A stretch of DNA of 64,000 nt from Anniella stebbinsi (Eukaryota > Chordata > Lepidosauria > Squamata > Anniellidae). The number at the start of each line of letters is the position of its first letter. Positions within the stretch are counted from its first letter, which is position 1. The position numbers and the translations under genes were made by a program. The stretch spans positions 295,746,654 to 295,810,653 of the forward strand of contig JARDYH010000001.1 in the NCBI GenBank assembly GCA_029215795.1, written 5' to 3'. Shown one piece after another: positions 1 to 10,916 of this stretch. The notes under the pieces are model-generated. The model did no database searches and had not been told where the DNA came from. It was given only the letters and a program-made list of their open reading frames with translations.

Positions 1-290
1 CCCATGTAATGCAGTCCATATCAATTGCACCAAAGATCCAGGAAGCACAACGGCCCCAGGGAAACAACATGATTTCCCTTAATGTAGAGACATCCAATGG
101 CTTTGATTTCAGTATGCCCTGTGTAAGTGGAAAGATGCCTCCACTCAGGTGTGCAAGGTAGCTCTCCCTGATTTCTGCCAATTCGTTCTTCCCCCTCTGC
201 AACATCTTGACTCTACTGCTCCAGGAGATCCCCCAACTCTCAGGAAGAGCCTGTCAAGTTGTCAGGGTGTGGGAAACTGGGGGAGGGGGG

Positions 291-790
291 CAGACCCTTG
301 GTCTGTGTAGTTCAGTATTGTTTAGGGTGACCATATGAAAAGGAGGACAGGGCTCCTGTATCTTTAACAGTTGCAAAGGGCAGGGAATTTCAGCAGGTGT
401 TGTTCGTATGCATACAGAACCTGGTGAAATTCCCTCTTCATCACAACAGTTAAAGCTGCAGGAGCCCTGTCCTCTTGACCATGTACAAAAGAGAGCAGGG
501 CTTCTGCAGCTTTAATTTTGTGATGATGAGGAAATTTCACCAGGTTCTGCATATATACAAATGACACCTGCTGAAATTCCATTTTCTATGAAACTGTTAA
601 AGATACAGGAGCCCTGTCCTCCTTTTCATATGGTCAGCCTAGTATTGTTGGCACTCACTGATAACAATGGGTCTCCAGGGTTTCAGGCAGGAGTCTTTCC
701 TAGTCCTACCTGGAGGTGTGAGCGATTGAATCGGGGACCTTCTGAATGCAAAGCAAGGGCTCTACCACTGAGCTACAGTCCTTCCCACCA
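291..790 (-). repeat. Sauria-type tRNA-derived SINE, split by a hAT-type MITE
   Basis: Read on the minus strand, 790-642 gives a tRNA-like head (GTAGCTCAGTGGTAGAGC, then an A/B-box-like GGTCCCCGATTCAATC), followed by the SINE body 'CTCCAGGTAGGACTAGG' and 'CCTGCCTGAAACCCTGG'. After an interruption at 323-641 the SINE resumes at 322-291 with 'ACAGACCAAGGGTCTG', which matches the downstream part of the same family as seen in the copy at 25713-25910. The split is explained by MITE insertion with an 8-bp duplication. The family assignment rests on recalled Sauria SINE structure. Confidence 0.85.
323..641. mobile_element. hAT-type MITE, TAGGGTGACC family, copy 1 (319 bp, full length)
   Basis: Termini are TAGGGTGACCATATGAAAAG and its near-complement ending GGTCAGCCTA. 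The element is one long imperfect palindrome: the 'AGGACAGGGCTCCTGTATC' block near the left end is mirrored near the right end, with further inverted blocks (AGGTGAAATTCCCTCTTC-like) in the middle. It is flanked by the perfect 8-bp duplication GTATTGTT (315-322 and 642-649). An 8-bp duplication and ends starting YAGGG fit the hAT superfamily. It has no coding capacity. It interrupts an older SINE. Confidence 0.88.
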
Positions 791-1007
791 GGGTGCATTT
801 GCCCTGGTGGTTACACATTCTTCAGGTCTGCATTAAGATATGTGTGGATGTAAACAAAAGAAGAGTGAAAGAAAAAAAGTGTAACATTGTTCTTTGGTCT
901 TTCTTAGCATAACATTATTTTGTTTTTGTTTTTAAATAACAGTCTATTAATTTTCCAAATATAATGACAAATAAACAAACAGAAAACAAAAAGCCAAATG
1001 TACTTGC

Positions 1008-1430
1008 CCCGACCCTGAGATGTCTTCCTCCATGAGCCCCTGCCAAAGGAAGTGAAGCGGGCGGCTACCAGGAAAATGGCCTTTTCAGCTGTGGAATGAG
1101 CTCCCTAGAGAAGTTTGCTTAGCACCTATGTTGTACTCCTTCCGGCACCAGGTGAAGACCTTTTTTATTTCCCAGCATTTTAGCATTTTACCATTCTCGT
1201 TTTTTAGCTCTGCTGTTAGATCTGTTTAGCTCTGTATTTTAAATCTCTGCATTGCTGCTCGGATTTATTCTGGTTGTACTTTTATATTGTGGTTTAGATT
1301 GTGATCTTAAGCTTCCATATTTTATACTTTACACTGGACCTTAGGGTTTTATTTTTTGTGAACTGCCCAGAGAACTTAAGCTATTGGGTGGTATAGATAT
1401 GAAATGAAATCAATCAATCATTCAAATTTA
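1008..1430 (+). mobile_element. L2-clade LINE 3' end, 5'-truncated
   Basis: The segment includes the L2-type motif 'TGTGGAATGAGCTCCCTAGA', corresponding to the ORF2 C-terminal WN-LP region. It continues through a T-rich 3' UTR to 'GAACTGCCCAGAGAACTTAA...GGTGGTATAGATATG' and a short (TCAA)n tail. The same 3' UTR motif recurs at 7026-7085. The coding part is decayed, with only the last part of ORF2 present. Confidence 0.75.
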
Positions 1431-2463
1431 TGTCTAGCTGTTAATAAAGTTATGCTAGCATAACAAGTAACATAACTTTATTATCAATAACAGAAAACTC
1501 GTTCTTCATCCAAGCTATCAAGCCACTTGTGACACATTTGATTACACCCCTTAAAAACTACCTTTCCCTCCAACATTGTTCCACTCTACTCTCTTTCCAC
1601 CCTTTCCCTTCACTTCACAGCATTAGGAGAGACTTTGTGAAAGACATGCCAGTAAGTGACATAAGGCAACCGAGCTATCTTGATCTACACCAACTGTGAT
1701 CTGTTCTATAGAAATCAGATTTATTTAGATATAAGATAAATAAATTGTGGGGTATGAACAAAGGGATCTGGGTTGTTATCCCGGAAGGCAATGAAATAAA
1801 CCTGCAATAATAGGAGATGTCGCTACACATAAGATGAAAAGAAACAAAACTATTAAAAATTTGGCAATAGAGATAAAACATTTTGAAAACAAATGATATT
1901 CTGTGTCTATGACTGACATACTTCATTGAAACATAGCTCAGAGAGAATTCAGATAGCTCCACAAAATTCATGACTTCCCAAATCTTTTATTTGCCATGTC
2001 CTTTCATAAACGGAAGATGCAATTCACCAGGCAGAAGTGGCTTGAACGAGACTGAAATGGCCTGAAATATATACCCAGCTAGCAAAAGGGCCGAAGTTAT
2101 TATAACAGCAGTTTTATGGTGAACAAGGGTGATCACTGCTTCCCAATTTTCACCAAACATCAATTACCCAGTTTTTCTTCAACAGTTGTGAGGTAAATCC
2201 TACCTCAGAGGCAATTTTCACTGAAGAATTTATACAGAAGTAAACTACAGTGTAATCCTTCTAGGACATTGTCACCTGCACCGTAGTAAAATTGTTTTCA
2301 AATTCCAGCTACTTAGCAATTTTAGTTTTCTTTCTGAACACAAAAAGGCCCTGAAACAAAATATATTCCAAGATGTCTACTGAGTTTTGCCATTGAGGTG
2401 CTTTTTTGTTCCAGCCAATGTAATGTCTTCAGGTAAAACATCCTTTGGTTTGGAAGTAAACTT
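1431..2463. other. No recognisable gene or repeat
   Basis: AT-rich sequence. A 98-codon minus-strand open frame (1675-1971) has no good splice signals at its edges and no recognised motif, so I do not call it a gene. Nothing else stands out. Confidence 0.5.
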
Positions 2464-2555
2464 ACACACAATTCTATGCACATCTACTCAGATGTCAGCC
2501 CCATGGAGTTTAGTAGGAACATATTCCCCAGTAATCATGTATGGTATTGCAGCTT
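2464..2555 (+). repeat. Palindromic MITE, CTATGCA family, variant b
   Basis: Starts 'CACAATTCTATGCACATCTA' and ends '...ATGTATGGTATTGCAGC', so the ends are inverted relative to each other. In the middle, 'GCCCCATGGAGTTTAGTAGG' replaces the usual 'GTCCCATTGA...TCAATGGG' palindrome. This is one of many copies of the same short inverted-repeat family in the window. Confidence 0.7.
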
Positions 2556-3369
2556 AAAGTGTCCTTCTTTGAAGAAAACACACATGGCTTTGTTATGGAA
2601 CTTTTTCTATGCCATTACAAGAACTGTGAGACATGGCATCATTGTATTTTGGGTTTCCTCACCTCTGTTTCTCCTCTGCTCCACTTAAATAATCTATGGA
2701 GAAAGACAAAAGGGGCTGCTGTCTTCTGTGGCCGCCACACATCGCCTATAAGTAACATCTACTTCCAGCTATATTCAGATGTTCTATTTGGAGGAGCAAC
2801 ATCAAACATTTTACAGAAAAAGGGACAGCAAGTAAGTTACAGTTCTCTGCCTCTATGAACAACTCCACCAATTAAAAGTATCCAATGTTCTATTGTCCAA
2901 AAACAACATGGCAAAATTGTCCTAATAATCTTATTTGACATTATGGCTTTTCCTGGTTTATTGTTCCTTAAGACTCCGCCTCAGGTGTAATGGTAGCAAG
3001 GAAGAGCAGGTTCTTTTTTGCAATGGCCCCAAGTGCTGGAGGAGGTTTTAGGAAACTTTACATGTCTTGTTTGCCAAGGCAAGCTGAGCTACTCTGCTGC
3101 CCCCCCCCCAACACACACATTATGTGCTGTCCAAAGTGATCAAACACTGTTCACTTGAAAAGCTGGATTTCTGATCGCAGCTGAGAATATATTCTGTGAT
3201 GGTTTTAACATGTTTGTATGATATGCTGTTTCAAACAATGCAAAGTGGTGGAAATAGAAATATTTTTGACTAGATAGATAGAGAGCGAGAGAAAGAACAA
3301 GAGAAGATAGATGGATGTAGCCCCCCTTTTTCAAGGTCACTTCCCATGCTTCCAGTTGGGCTCTTCATT
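2556..3369. other. No recognisable gene or repeat
   Basis: Mostly unique-looking sequence with a short C-run and CA-run near 3102-3118. The open frames here are short and unremarkable. Confidence 0.45.
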
Positions 3370-3550
3370 GGCCCTGTTCAGACAACATTCAGGGCTTTGT
3401 GGTTAGCTTAACCATGTTCAGCTGTGTTTAACGCTAACCACATGTGGAATGCTAGCAGACGACACCATTAACTCTTTTGTGGCTAAGGATTCCTTAACCA
3501 TACACTAACCACAAACCAGTTAAATGATCTCCTGAGCCCTCTGAATGATC
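3370..3550. repeat. Palindromic MITE-like repeat (GGTTAG/CTAACC type)
   Basis: Contains repeated and inverted GTGGTTAG / CTAACCAC blocks and a 'CAGACGACACCATTAAC' motif. A similar motif, 'CAGACGACACCTTTAACC', occurs at 4204-4221, and 'CAGATGACACCGTTAACC' is the site into which an L1 inserted. The outer ends are 'CCTGTTCAGACAACATTCAG' and '...CTGAGCCCTCTGAATGATCC'. The superfamily is not assignable by eye. Confidence 0.5.
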
Positions 3551-4189
3551 CATCCCATATCCCATCAGTCCTTGCACAAGGAGCCCATGCAGTTGTGCCC
3601 ACCATTTTAGTTCAGGCTACAGGGTAAGCAGCAAGTACTTATATAAATTGGTCCTTTCAGTGAAAGATTCCTGTGATCTTGGCCTCACCATCCAATCGCC
3701 CTGCAGTATGTATGATCTGCTATGGTTTCAGAGGCCAGGACTTATGCCAGTTTTTCTGTTGTCATCCAAAGGCATGGCAGTGCCATCCCGCTCCATTGGC
3801 CATTTTGAGTATGTCAGGCAGCTCCGGCTGATGCTGTCAGCCATTTTAAGTGTGTCAGACGCTTCCCATTAGCTCTGTTGCCAAGTTTCCTGGTGACACA
3901 AGTGCCTCAACTCATACCACGTATATATGTCCGCCCCATTGAGGTGCTGACAAGTGACGTTGTAATGGAGCTGCAATGAGGTTACAAAGTGCTGGGGGAG
4001 AGGGAAGTAGAAGAAAGTACAGAACGCACCCTATAAATAAAATTTACCACACCAAAATTGGAGCCAATTAAGCGAAATGAGCCAATGAACGCTTAAGCAA
4101 CGCAGCAGTCTGGAGCAGCGATAGAGGCTAGAGTGGCCAGGGCAATTCTTGATACTCTATACAGGAAGCTCTATGATTTCTCCCCATTA

Positions 4190-4930
4190 ACCACAGGTGC
4201 ATGCCAGACGACACCTTTAACCAAATTTAGTGCTGCTAACCATGCTGCATAAAGTGGTTAGTGAGGCTGACCACAATGTGGTTAGTGGAGGCACCTGGTT
4301 AACAAAAACACATGTCAGATGACACCGTTAATTTAATAATCTTTATTGCATTTTCATCCCTAACAATTCCAAACTAACATCATACTTTATCATTACAAAA
4401 CTCTTAATTAACCCAACCCCCCCTTCTCCTCCCTCCCCCGGCTTGGTTTCCTTTTACTGGTTTCATGAGTTCCATAACTCTTCATATGCTTCAGGCATCA
4501 TCTTTTTATTCTCTTCTTTATTCATATATTCTATATACATTTTCCATTCCGCCTTAAAGGTGTCCCTTTTCTTTTTCCTTTCATAGGTTTTCAGTTTCTG
4601 CGACACCTTTTCATTGATCGCAATCTCCCATAATTTTCCCCCCCACATCTTTATTGTCAACATTTTTGCTATTTTCCATTTAAAAGCAATCAACTGTCTA
4701 GGTGCTGCTAGCATATATCCAACTAGTGCCTTTTCTCTTAACACTCTATTTCCGTTATGAAACATATTCAAAAGAGCCAACTCCAGCGATCTATTTATCT
4801 TTTGCTCCGTAAGTTCCAGAATTTAATTTTATTTCCTCTGTTTCTAAACCATTATACCTTATTCTGTCAGATGACACCGTTAACCATGCTGCTTAACCAA
4901 AAAACATCTGGGCCACTGTCTGCTTGGGAG
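4190..4930. repeat. GGTTAG/CTAACC-type MITE-like repeat, split by L1
   Basis: The left part (4190-4331) holds inverted 'GTGGTTAGTG' and 'CTAACCATGC' blocks. The right part (4865-4930) resumes with 'CGTTAACCATGCTGCTTAACC'. Between them lies a 5'-truncated L1 with a 19-bp duplication. Sequence between 3551 and 4190 may belong to one larger element, but I cannot show it. Confidence 0.45.
4332..4864 (-). mobile_element. L1-like LINE fragment, 5'-truncated
   Basis: A minus-strand open frame (4780-4463, 105 codons) resembles the ORF2 C-terminus of vertebrate L1: it is basic and tryptophan-rich, with motifs such as 'MLAAPRQLIAFKWK' and 'DTFKAEWKMYIEYMNKEE'. A 3' UTR follows towards 4332. The insertion is flanked by a perfect 19-bp duplication, TGTCAGATGACACCGTTAA (4313-4331 and 4865-4883). 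The long duplication fits target-primed reverse transcription. No clear poly(A) is left at the 3' end. Confidence 0.8.
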
Positions 4931-5134
4931 AATGGATATGGCTGTGAACCTGGCCAAATTGCTAAGAAGAGATTCAAAGCAAAAGAATAGTAAAGTATTC
5001 TCTTATGAACTACTGGATTCTAACATGAAAAATACATTGTATTTGGTGGTATCTTGAAACTGGATACAGCATGAATTTGGGATGATTAAACTAGTTTAAA
5101 TAAGAAAGTCTCCTTTGGATGCATTTAACTGTTG

Positions 5135-5168
<34 letters not shown>
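5135..5168. repeat. (CAT)n microsatellite
   Basis: Eleven uninterrupted CAT/ATC trinucleotides. Confidence 0.97.
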
Positions 5169-5170
<2 letters not shown>

Positions 5171-5527
5171 TAAAACCCATATCTCCAATCTAGATTTAGT
5201 AATTGGTAATTGCTAGTGATGGTTAAGGACTGTGGGCCCCAATGAGGACACACCTTCTGATGTGCATCAAAATATGCAGCTAGCCAGTTAGCGCAAAGGG
5301 ACCTGGATGAGCAGTGGATGCTGATAGGCATACACATTCAGATGCACATTCACATCAGCTATGTGCATGCAGGACTGATTGCTCATGTGGATTTCCTTTG
5401 CTTGGTTAGGTACATGTTAACAGAAAATATGGGCCCTGCTGACATCAATGAGGACCCACAAACCCTTTCAAGCCCCTTCACAGCCTCTAATATGAACTGC
5501 GCTCTCCTGATCACATTCGCCTTTTAT

Positions 5528-5634
5528 GGTGCAATCCTATGTCTGTTTAGACAGAAAAAAAACCCTACAACTCCCAGCATGCCCCAGCCATGTGAGGCAT
5601 TTTTAAAATCTAAACATGCATAGGGTTGCTCCTT
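5528..5634. repeat. Palindromic MITE, CTATGCATG family, variant a
   Basis: Left end 'GGTGCAATCCTATGTCTGTT', inner 'ACTCCCAGCATGCCCC', right end 'TCTAAACATGCATAGGGTTG'. The ends are inverted copies of each other. This variant is marked by TTTAGACAGAAAAA and CCCAGCATG. Confidence 0.75.
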
Positions 5635-7025
5635 ACTGAATTTGTATGATGTGTGCATTGTTGTCAGTTGATGCTCTGCAATTACAGACCTCTTTCCTCC
5701 CTCGATCCATATTTTCCATAAGGATTGCAACACCTATTCGGTAGCCAAGGTTAAGATGAAGGAGGTTACTGGGCACCATTAGCATAATTACACTCCCAGA
5801 ATTTTTAGCCTTACTTAGCTTTTGGATGGAACAAAGTGAAAAGCTCAATAAATCAAGCCTAATTCACTCATAGACGGCTAACTACGTCTTACAAACATGA
5901 CATACAACCATTTTTTGGCCCTTAAGGCAAGAGTTCCTTGACAAGTCCAAACACCTTGCTATATAATTTGCTCTCTTAATGTATAACCTGCCAGTAATCC
6001 ATACTCCTTAATCCTTAATAAAGTTGTTGCTATGTCACCGTGGCTCGTTTTAGAATAATATTCCTCCGTACTAATCTTAGATCCAATCATTCATATTAAT
6101 ATAAGTGTTGAAGTGAATTGGGGTATTATTTCCCTAGTTTGTGCCATATGTGACACTTAAGTACTTGTAATTGCAGCAAGGGAAGAAATAATTAGATGTG
6201 AGTGGCATAGACAATATGAGAAATTGTGTAAAGGTCCAGCGTTCAACTTTTTCATAGAAATAGCTGCAGTATAACTTTCCCACAAGCAGTTGAACACTAG
6301 TATTTTTAGCCAGTTGAAGCCAATGTATGTTAAGAATAGCCATTGCTGCAGTGGGAAAATACACCGTTTCTATTATGGGGCAGCCAGAACAACAGCTGGC
6401 TGGTGATGCATTCATATGAAATATGCAATCACAGAGCACATATAAGAATATTTTTAATAAACTGTTTAGGGTGGGAATTGTGAAAAAGACAATGGCATAT
6501 TGTTGCCTCCTTTCAGTAATAAGCATAACGCTAGCCTGAACAAACTGCAAAAGCCTAGTCCCATTTTGTTTATGTGGCACTTCCTGCAAAGGGGCCTTCA
6601 CAAGAACAACATAGGTATTTTTCATTTGGAAGAAATTAAGACAGATACCATCTGTACATCTGTTCAGACAGTGCAATATTTAGAAATATAATCCAACTTA
6701 GACACAAGAAAGGGAGTCACTGCTGGTCACAGATGATCTTCTTCATTTGGTTTTGAATCCCAGACTAAAACAGAATGGGAAAGCAACTCTTTCCCATGCC
6801 GATGAAACTAAAACAGGGCTCCAGTTCTGGAATCGGGTCATAAATTAAAATGATAACAAGCATGTTGCTCACCAGGCCCAGAACACTGAGATTCATTGAT
6901 TTGCATGTGTTGTTGGGAGTGACGAGGTATGTGCCACTGATTTCACCATTGTAACAACAGTGAAGTGGTAAATGAATATGGGTAGTGCGATGAATCTACA
7001 AGGCACAACTTTATAATTAGAAGGA
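5635..7025. other. Mostly unique sequence; holds an unusually long minus-strand open frame
   Basis: The 180-codon frame at 6676-6134 (minus) is long for AT-rich DNA. It is cysteine- and aromatic-rich and includes a hydrophobic stretch near 'LLKIFLYVLCDCIFHM'. I recognise no family, and no homologous repeat is seen in the window. It is not called as a gene. Otherwise nothing is recognised. Confidence 0.4.
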
Positions 7026-7085
7026 GAGAACTGCCCAGAGAACTTCGGCAATTGGGCGGTATATAAATGTAATAAATAAATAGCA
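7026..7085 (+). mobile_element. L2-clade LINE 3' terminus (short)
   Basis: 'GAACTGCCCAGAGAACTTCG...GGGCGGTATATAAATGTAATAAATAAATA' is the terminal 3' UTR motif also seen at 1370-1405, with a short A/T-rich tail. Confidence 0.7.
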
Positions 7086-8091
7086 ATTACAAAAAGCGTA
7101 GAACAGGGACAGATAAAAGATGGTGTCTTCATTTATTGTACAGTACACTGAATATGTTTTTGGAGTTTGGGTTGCTGTTTTTACTGATAAGCCCCTTCTG
7201 TCTCATTGCAGCACTGTTTGTTTTAGAAATAGGGTGAAATCAATATTATTATTTTTTGTCTCTTCTGTTCAGCAGCAAAAAGCTTCAGGATTAGTAAGCA
7301 CAGTTCAGGAGGATTTCGTTCTTTGTCAACAACTCTGTATTAATTGATTTTTCCTCCCCTTCATGTGGATTAATTGCAGCTCTTTATTAGGAATATTATC
7401 AGAAATAAATTATAGACCAGTATAGATTGTTAAGCCTAGATTTGAGCTGAACGAGGCTAATCAATATCAAAAGCCTGTGATTTAAAGTAATTCATTAGGC
7501 CTCAGGAAAAGCTAAACAGGATATGTGAGAAATGTCTCATCTGGAGCACCAAAAGAAGCTATGTCCTCAAGAGGGACTAAATGCAGTTGTAGTTCACCAG
7601 ATTCTGTTTCTTTCATTATTTTGCACAGTGGTAGGAGTGGGTCACTAACACTTGGACGGAGGATGGCAACGTGGTAGGTCAAGTCACTTGTCAGTCTGAT
7701 AGCCAGGCATCATACTATCTGACAGGTCATTCATCTTACGCTATCTTTGATAGGATGGGCTGGAAATAACTTCGCTACCACAAATTGGGACTATGAAAGT
7801 CTCAAGTATACTGAAGCTTGATAGGGGAATCAGAAAAGGTACTTCTGAGAGCCAACAGGATACAGATGAAATGTTGAGTGCAAGACAATCTACAATGCTT
7901 CTAGCTCCACATAAACTCATTGGGGGGTTGTGAGTGACTCACTGTATCTCAACATCCACTCTCTAAGCATAACATCTAATATGAATGATCAACCTCAATA
8001 GTACTAACTTTGCTTGGTAAAGGCAAATGGAATGCATATTGTCAAGCACAATCAGGGCACCACACTCAGGGCACACTCACCACGCTCAGGG
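7086..8091. other. Unique-looking sequence; possible conserved non-coding stretch near 7350-7520
   Basis: No repeat is recognised. The part around 7350-7520 is AT-rich with several TAATTG/TAATTC homeodomain-like cores and no simple-repeat character, as often seen in conserved non-coding elements. Conservation cannot be tested from one sequence. Confidence 0.25.
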
Positions 8092-8160
8092 CACAATCCT
8101 ATGCATGTTTAGATGGGGGGAAATGCCTACATCTCCCATCATTCTCCAGGCAGCAAAGCC
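8092..8160. repeat. Palindromic MITE, CTATGCATG family, variant a (left half)
   Basis: 'GCACAATCCTATGCATGTTTAGATG...CATCTCCCATCATTCTCCAGG' matches the left half of the family. The right arm is missing. Confidence 0.65.
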
Positions 8161-8269
8161 ATATTTATTTCTATCATTTAGATGCTGCTACCTTTCTGTA
8201 GGAACAATTCAAGGCAAATAACAAGAAAGCAGGTAAAATGCAAATCACAAAACTCTGAGAATAACAATA

Positions 8270-8535
8270 GGAAAATCTTGTAGATTAATATAAACAATAT
8301 TAATATAAAAGACACACAACAATTACCAACCAAAAGCAAATAAAACAACTTCAGGAAAAATCATTTAAACACAGCTTATGAAAAGCCACAATAAAATTAA
8401 AAGATCTTTGCTGCCTGCCAGAAAGTGAGCTTCAAGAGGGTGTCCCAAATTCTAGGTGCCACAGTAGAAAAGGCTCTGCCCTTTGTCTGCACTAGCTGTA
8501 CATCATGTCAACTGGAGAACACAGTGCTCAGTTAG
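8270..8535 (-). mobile_element. L2-clade LINE 3' region, decayed
   Basis: On the plus strand it reads 'AATAAAATTAAAAGATCTTTGC...GAGGGTGTCCCAAATTCTAGGTGCCACAGTAGAAAAGGCTCT'. This is the complement of the usual 'AGAGCCTTTTCTGTGGTGGC...CTTGAATTC' part of the L2 ORF2 end and 3' UTR. It is clearly diverged. Confidence 0.6.
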
Positions 8536-8595
8536 TTTCATACACGAGAAGGAAATTCATAAAATACTCTGGTCCTAAGCAGTTTAGCTTTCACA

Positions 8596-8656
8596 GTGCA
8601 ATCTTATGTATGTCTATTCAGAAGTATGCCCCATTGAGTTCAATGGCAAGTATGTT
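8596..8656 (+). repeat. Palindromic MITE, CTATGCA family, variant b (partial)
   Basis: 'GTGCAATCTTATGTATGTCT' followed by 'CAGAAGTATGCCCCATTGAG' and 'TTCAATGGCAAGTATG': the left arm and centre of the family. Confidence 0.7.
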
Positions 8657-8756
8657 TTGAACCTAAAAGTCAAAACCATTGACTTAAATTGAGCCTGGAA
8701 TTAAATTGGTTAACAATCTGGTAATCTAGCCTGGAAGTGGCAATGAAATGGGCAGA

Positions 8757-9160
8757 ATCTACACTACTGCTTTATAACGGTTTATAACGGTATTGACAAC
8801 TGTTGGGGCCCTTGAGCTCCATCAGATGGGGAGAAATCACACTTGCCTACCATCGCTTCTCCGCCCCCACTTTTGTTGCTCGATACTTCCTCTTTCTCTC
8901 AGGGAGAGGAAAGAGGAAGTAAAAAAGTGCACGTGGCCCGTTCAGGGGCTGTCTTTATCGCACGATGTCTCCTGCACACAGCAGGAGATAGCAGCAATTT
9001 CCATCTTTAAAAATAATACGGACTTACCCGGGGGGGGGCTTTTTTTTGTCACGCGAAGAAGGCTAGAAGGGGTGGGAGTCGCAAGGGAGGCAGACGATGA
9101 CATGAGAGGGACCTGCAAAAATCTGTGAGTGCCCAGTAACGAGTGTGCAATAAAATGCTT
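8757..9160. repeat. Unclassified interspersed element starting CAGAATCTACACTACTGC
   Basis: It begins with 'AATCTACACTACTGCTTTAT' and two tandem 'AACGGTTTAT' units. The same start is seen in the PIF-like mini-element at 57240. It then runs through a GC-rich body with a short inverted repeat (ATGTCTCCTGC...GCAGGAGAT) to 'GCAATAAAATGCTTATCTGATG'. The right boundary is uncertain because the ends are not inverted copies. Open frames here are compositional. Confidence 0.45.
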
Positions 9161-9279
9161 ATCTGATGACTCCCCATGACACATTCCATATACTGTTTTC
9201 AAACTGCTTTCAAAGTGTTATATCCTGCTTGGTGTAGATCTGGCCATGAAGCTCACCATCTCCAGAAATGGATGAAGCT

Positions 9280-9535
9280 GGCATACATGCCAGAGCTTGA
9301 AGAAGTCATTCTTAACCATCACTTGGTCATCAGGAGTCATGTTGGATTCAGGAGCACCTCCAAGCTTCAAACCTGATATTTTAAGGGGAATGTGACCCCA
9401 TCCTGAACATGTTGTACACCTACTCTCCCAAATCACTGTCCAACAGTACCTCCACCTTATCTGAATTAAGCTTCCATTTGCTCACACTCATCCAAACCAA
9501 GAGAGATGCCAAAATTCATAACCCACACATAGGAC
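9280..9535 (-). mobile_element. L2-clade LINE ORF2 fragment (C-terminal to RT)
   Basis: The minus-strand frame includes 'GHIPLKISGLKLGGAPESN', which aligns by eye with the segment just before the L2 'LGVLLDPSLQM' motif of the copy at 43225-43872 (DGVTPPLKDCVCSLGVLLD). It contains stops and frameshifts. Confidence 0.6.
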
Positions 9536-10525
9536 TTTGCCAAATAAAATGAGGCTGCAGAAGGGCTATAATTTATTTATTTTGCTCTGTATTGCAGAGT
9601 TTGCGACATGCACCATCATCGTAATAATACTATGCAATTTTTGATTGATGTAAATGTCTCTTTCAATGTGTCTGCGTGAAACATTTGAAATGGTTGGAGA
9701 TGCAAGGTAAAGCTATTTAAATAAATAAACGAAGTATTACAGAATGTTCTGAAGGGGCAAAAACCTTCTCTAGAGCTGCTTGTCATTGGAAGGGATGAAA
9801 AAAAGCAAGAAGAAATTCATTTCCACTAAAATTAACACAAATTTTGCAATGGAAATTACAGACATTGGGGAGGGGGATGTCTGGATCAGGTCCACAGCAC
9901 AGAGAAAGGGTTAAAGCCCTCCTATCTCTCCCCCACCATATGCAGTGTCCCTGTCTGGCCCTGCACCTACTCTAGAGTAAAAACAAAAGCAAGATATCAT
10001 TAGCAGCTACATTTTTAAAATAACGTGTTTTGGCCCTGGGCCTTCCCCTTGTTTCCTACATTCAACTGTTCCCTCTCCCATACTGCTTCCATTATTAAAT
10101 AATGCTCTGTAGCTACTTCAGTAGGTGAGCAAGAGCTATAAGTTCAGCCCAGAACATAAAAGCAAGGGTGTGTGACTGTTTACAAAATGAAGAGGATAAA
10201 CACACTATCTTGCTACATGTGTTATCTATCTGGCATAGATTATCTGTCAGCCTTTTGCATAAACTATCCAACTGAAAAGGAAGCCCTGAGACTAGATCTT
10301 TCACCTTCCTCTGATTGTCATTTTCCAATTGTTTTCTCTCCCTTTTAAAAATAAAAATAAAAAATGACGTCAGCAGCTGGCTTGATTGATATTGCATTTT
10401 GGCCCTGATTTGGAACCACCCAGAGAAGTCAAGTGCCAAGAAAAAGTTGGGGTAAATAAAAAGAAGACATCTCTTGACTATGTGTGCACATTCCAGCCAT
10501 AAGGTTGCTATATGCAACTTTTAGC
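9536..10525. other. No recognisable gene or repeat
   Basis: AT-rich, unique-looking sequence. The minus-strand open frame at 10517-10113 (134 codons) is low in conserved character and spans an A-rich run. I do not call it. Confidence 0.45.
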
Positions 10526-10846
10526 TAGGGTAACCATATGAAAAGGAGGACAGGGCTTCTGTATCTTTAATGGTTTTATTGAAAGGGGGAATTTCAGCAG
10601 GTGTCATTTGTAGGCATGCAGCACCTGGTGAAATTCCCTCTTCATCAGGACAGTTAAAGCTGCAGGAGCTATACTAGAGTGACCAAATACAAAAGAGGGC
10701 AGGGCTCCTGCAGTTTTAATTGTTGAGATGAAGAGGGAATTTCACCAGGTGCTGCATGCATACAAATGACACTTGCTGAAATTTCCTTTTCTAGTCAACT
10801 GTTAAAGATACAGGAGCCCTGTCCTCCTTTTCATATGGTCACCCTA
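10526..10846. mobile_element. hAT-type MITE, TAGGGTGACC family, copy 2 (321 bp)
   Basis: Ends are TAGGGTAACCATATGAAAAG and ...CATATGGTCACCCTA. The arrangement of internal inverted blocks is the same as in copy 1, including AATTTCAGCAGGTGTC and GGTGAAATTCCCTCTTC. The perfect 8-bp duplication CTTTTAGC lies at 10518-10525 and 10847-10854. This supports hAT. It is non-coding. Confidence 0.9.
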
Positions 10847-10916
10847 CTTTTAGCAGGGTTAAAAAAGCACTGTTTCTAGTATGCCTTTCCCCATATTTAC
10901 ATCTCTGAAGAGGTTT

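Noticed and set aside
642..790. Possible functional tRNA gene
   Set aside because: The tRNA-like box sequences belong to a SINE. The following body and the poor cloverleaf argue against a tRNA gene. The same holds for 25713, 28441 and 52940.
10113..10517. 134-codon minus-strand open frame
   Set aside because: Contains a Phe/Ile/Lys-rich stretch from an A-run and no recognisable domain.
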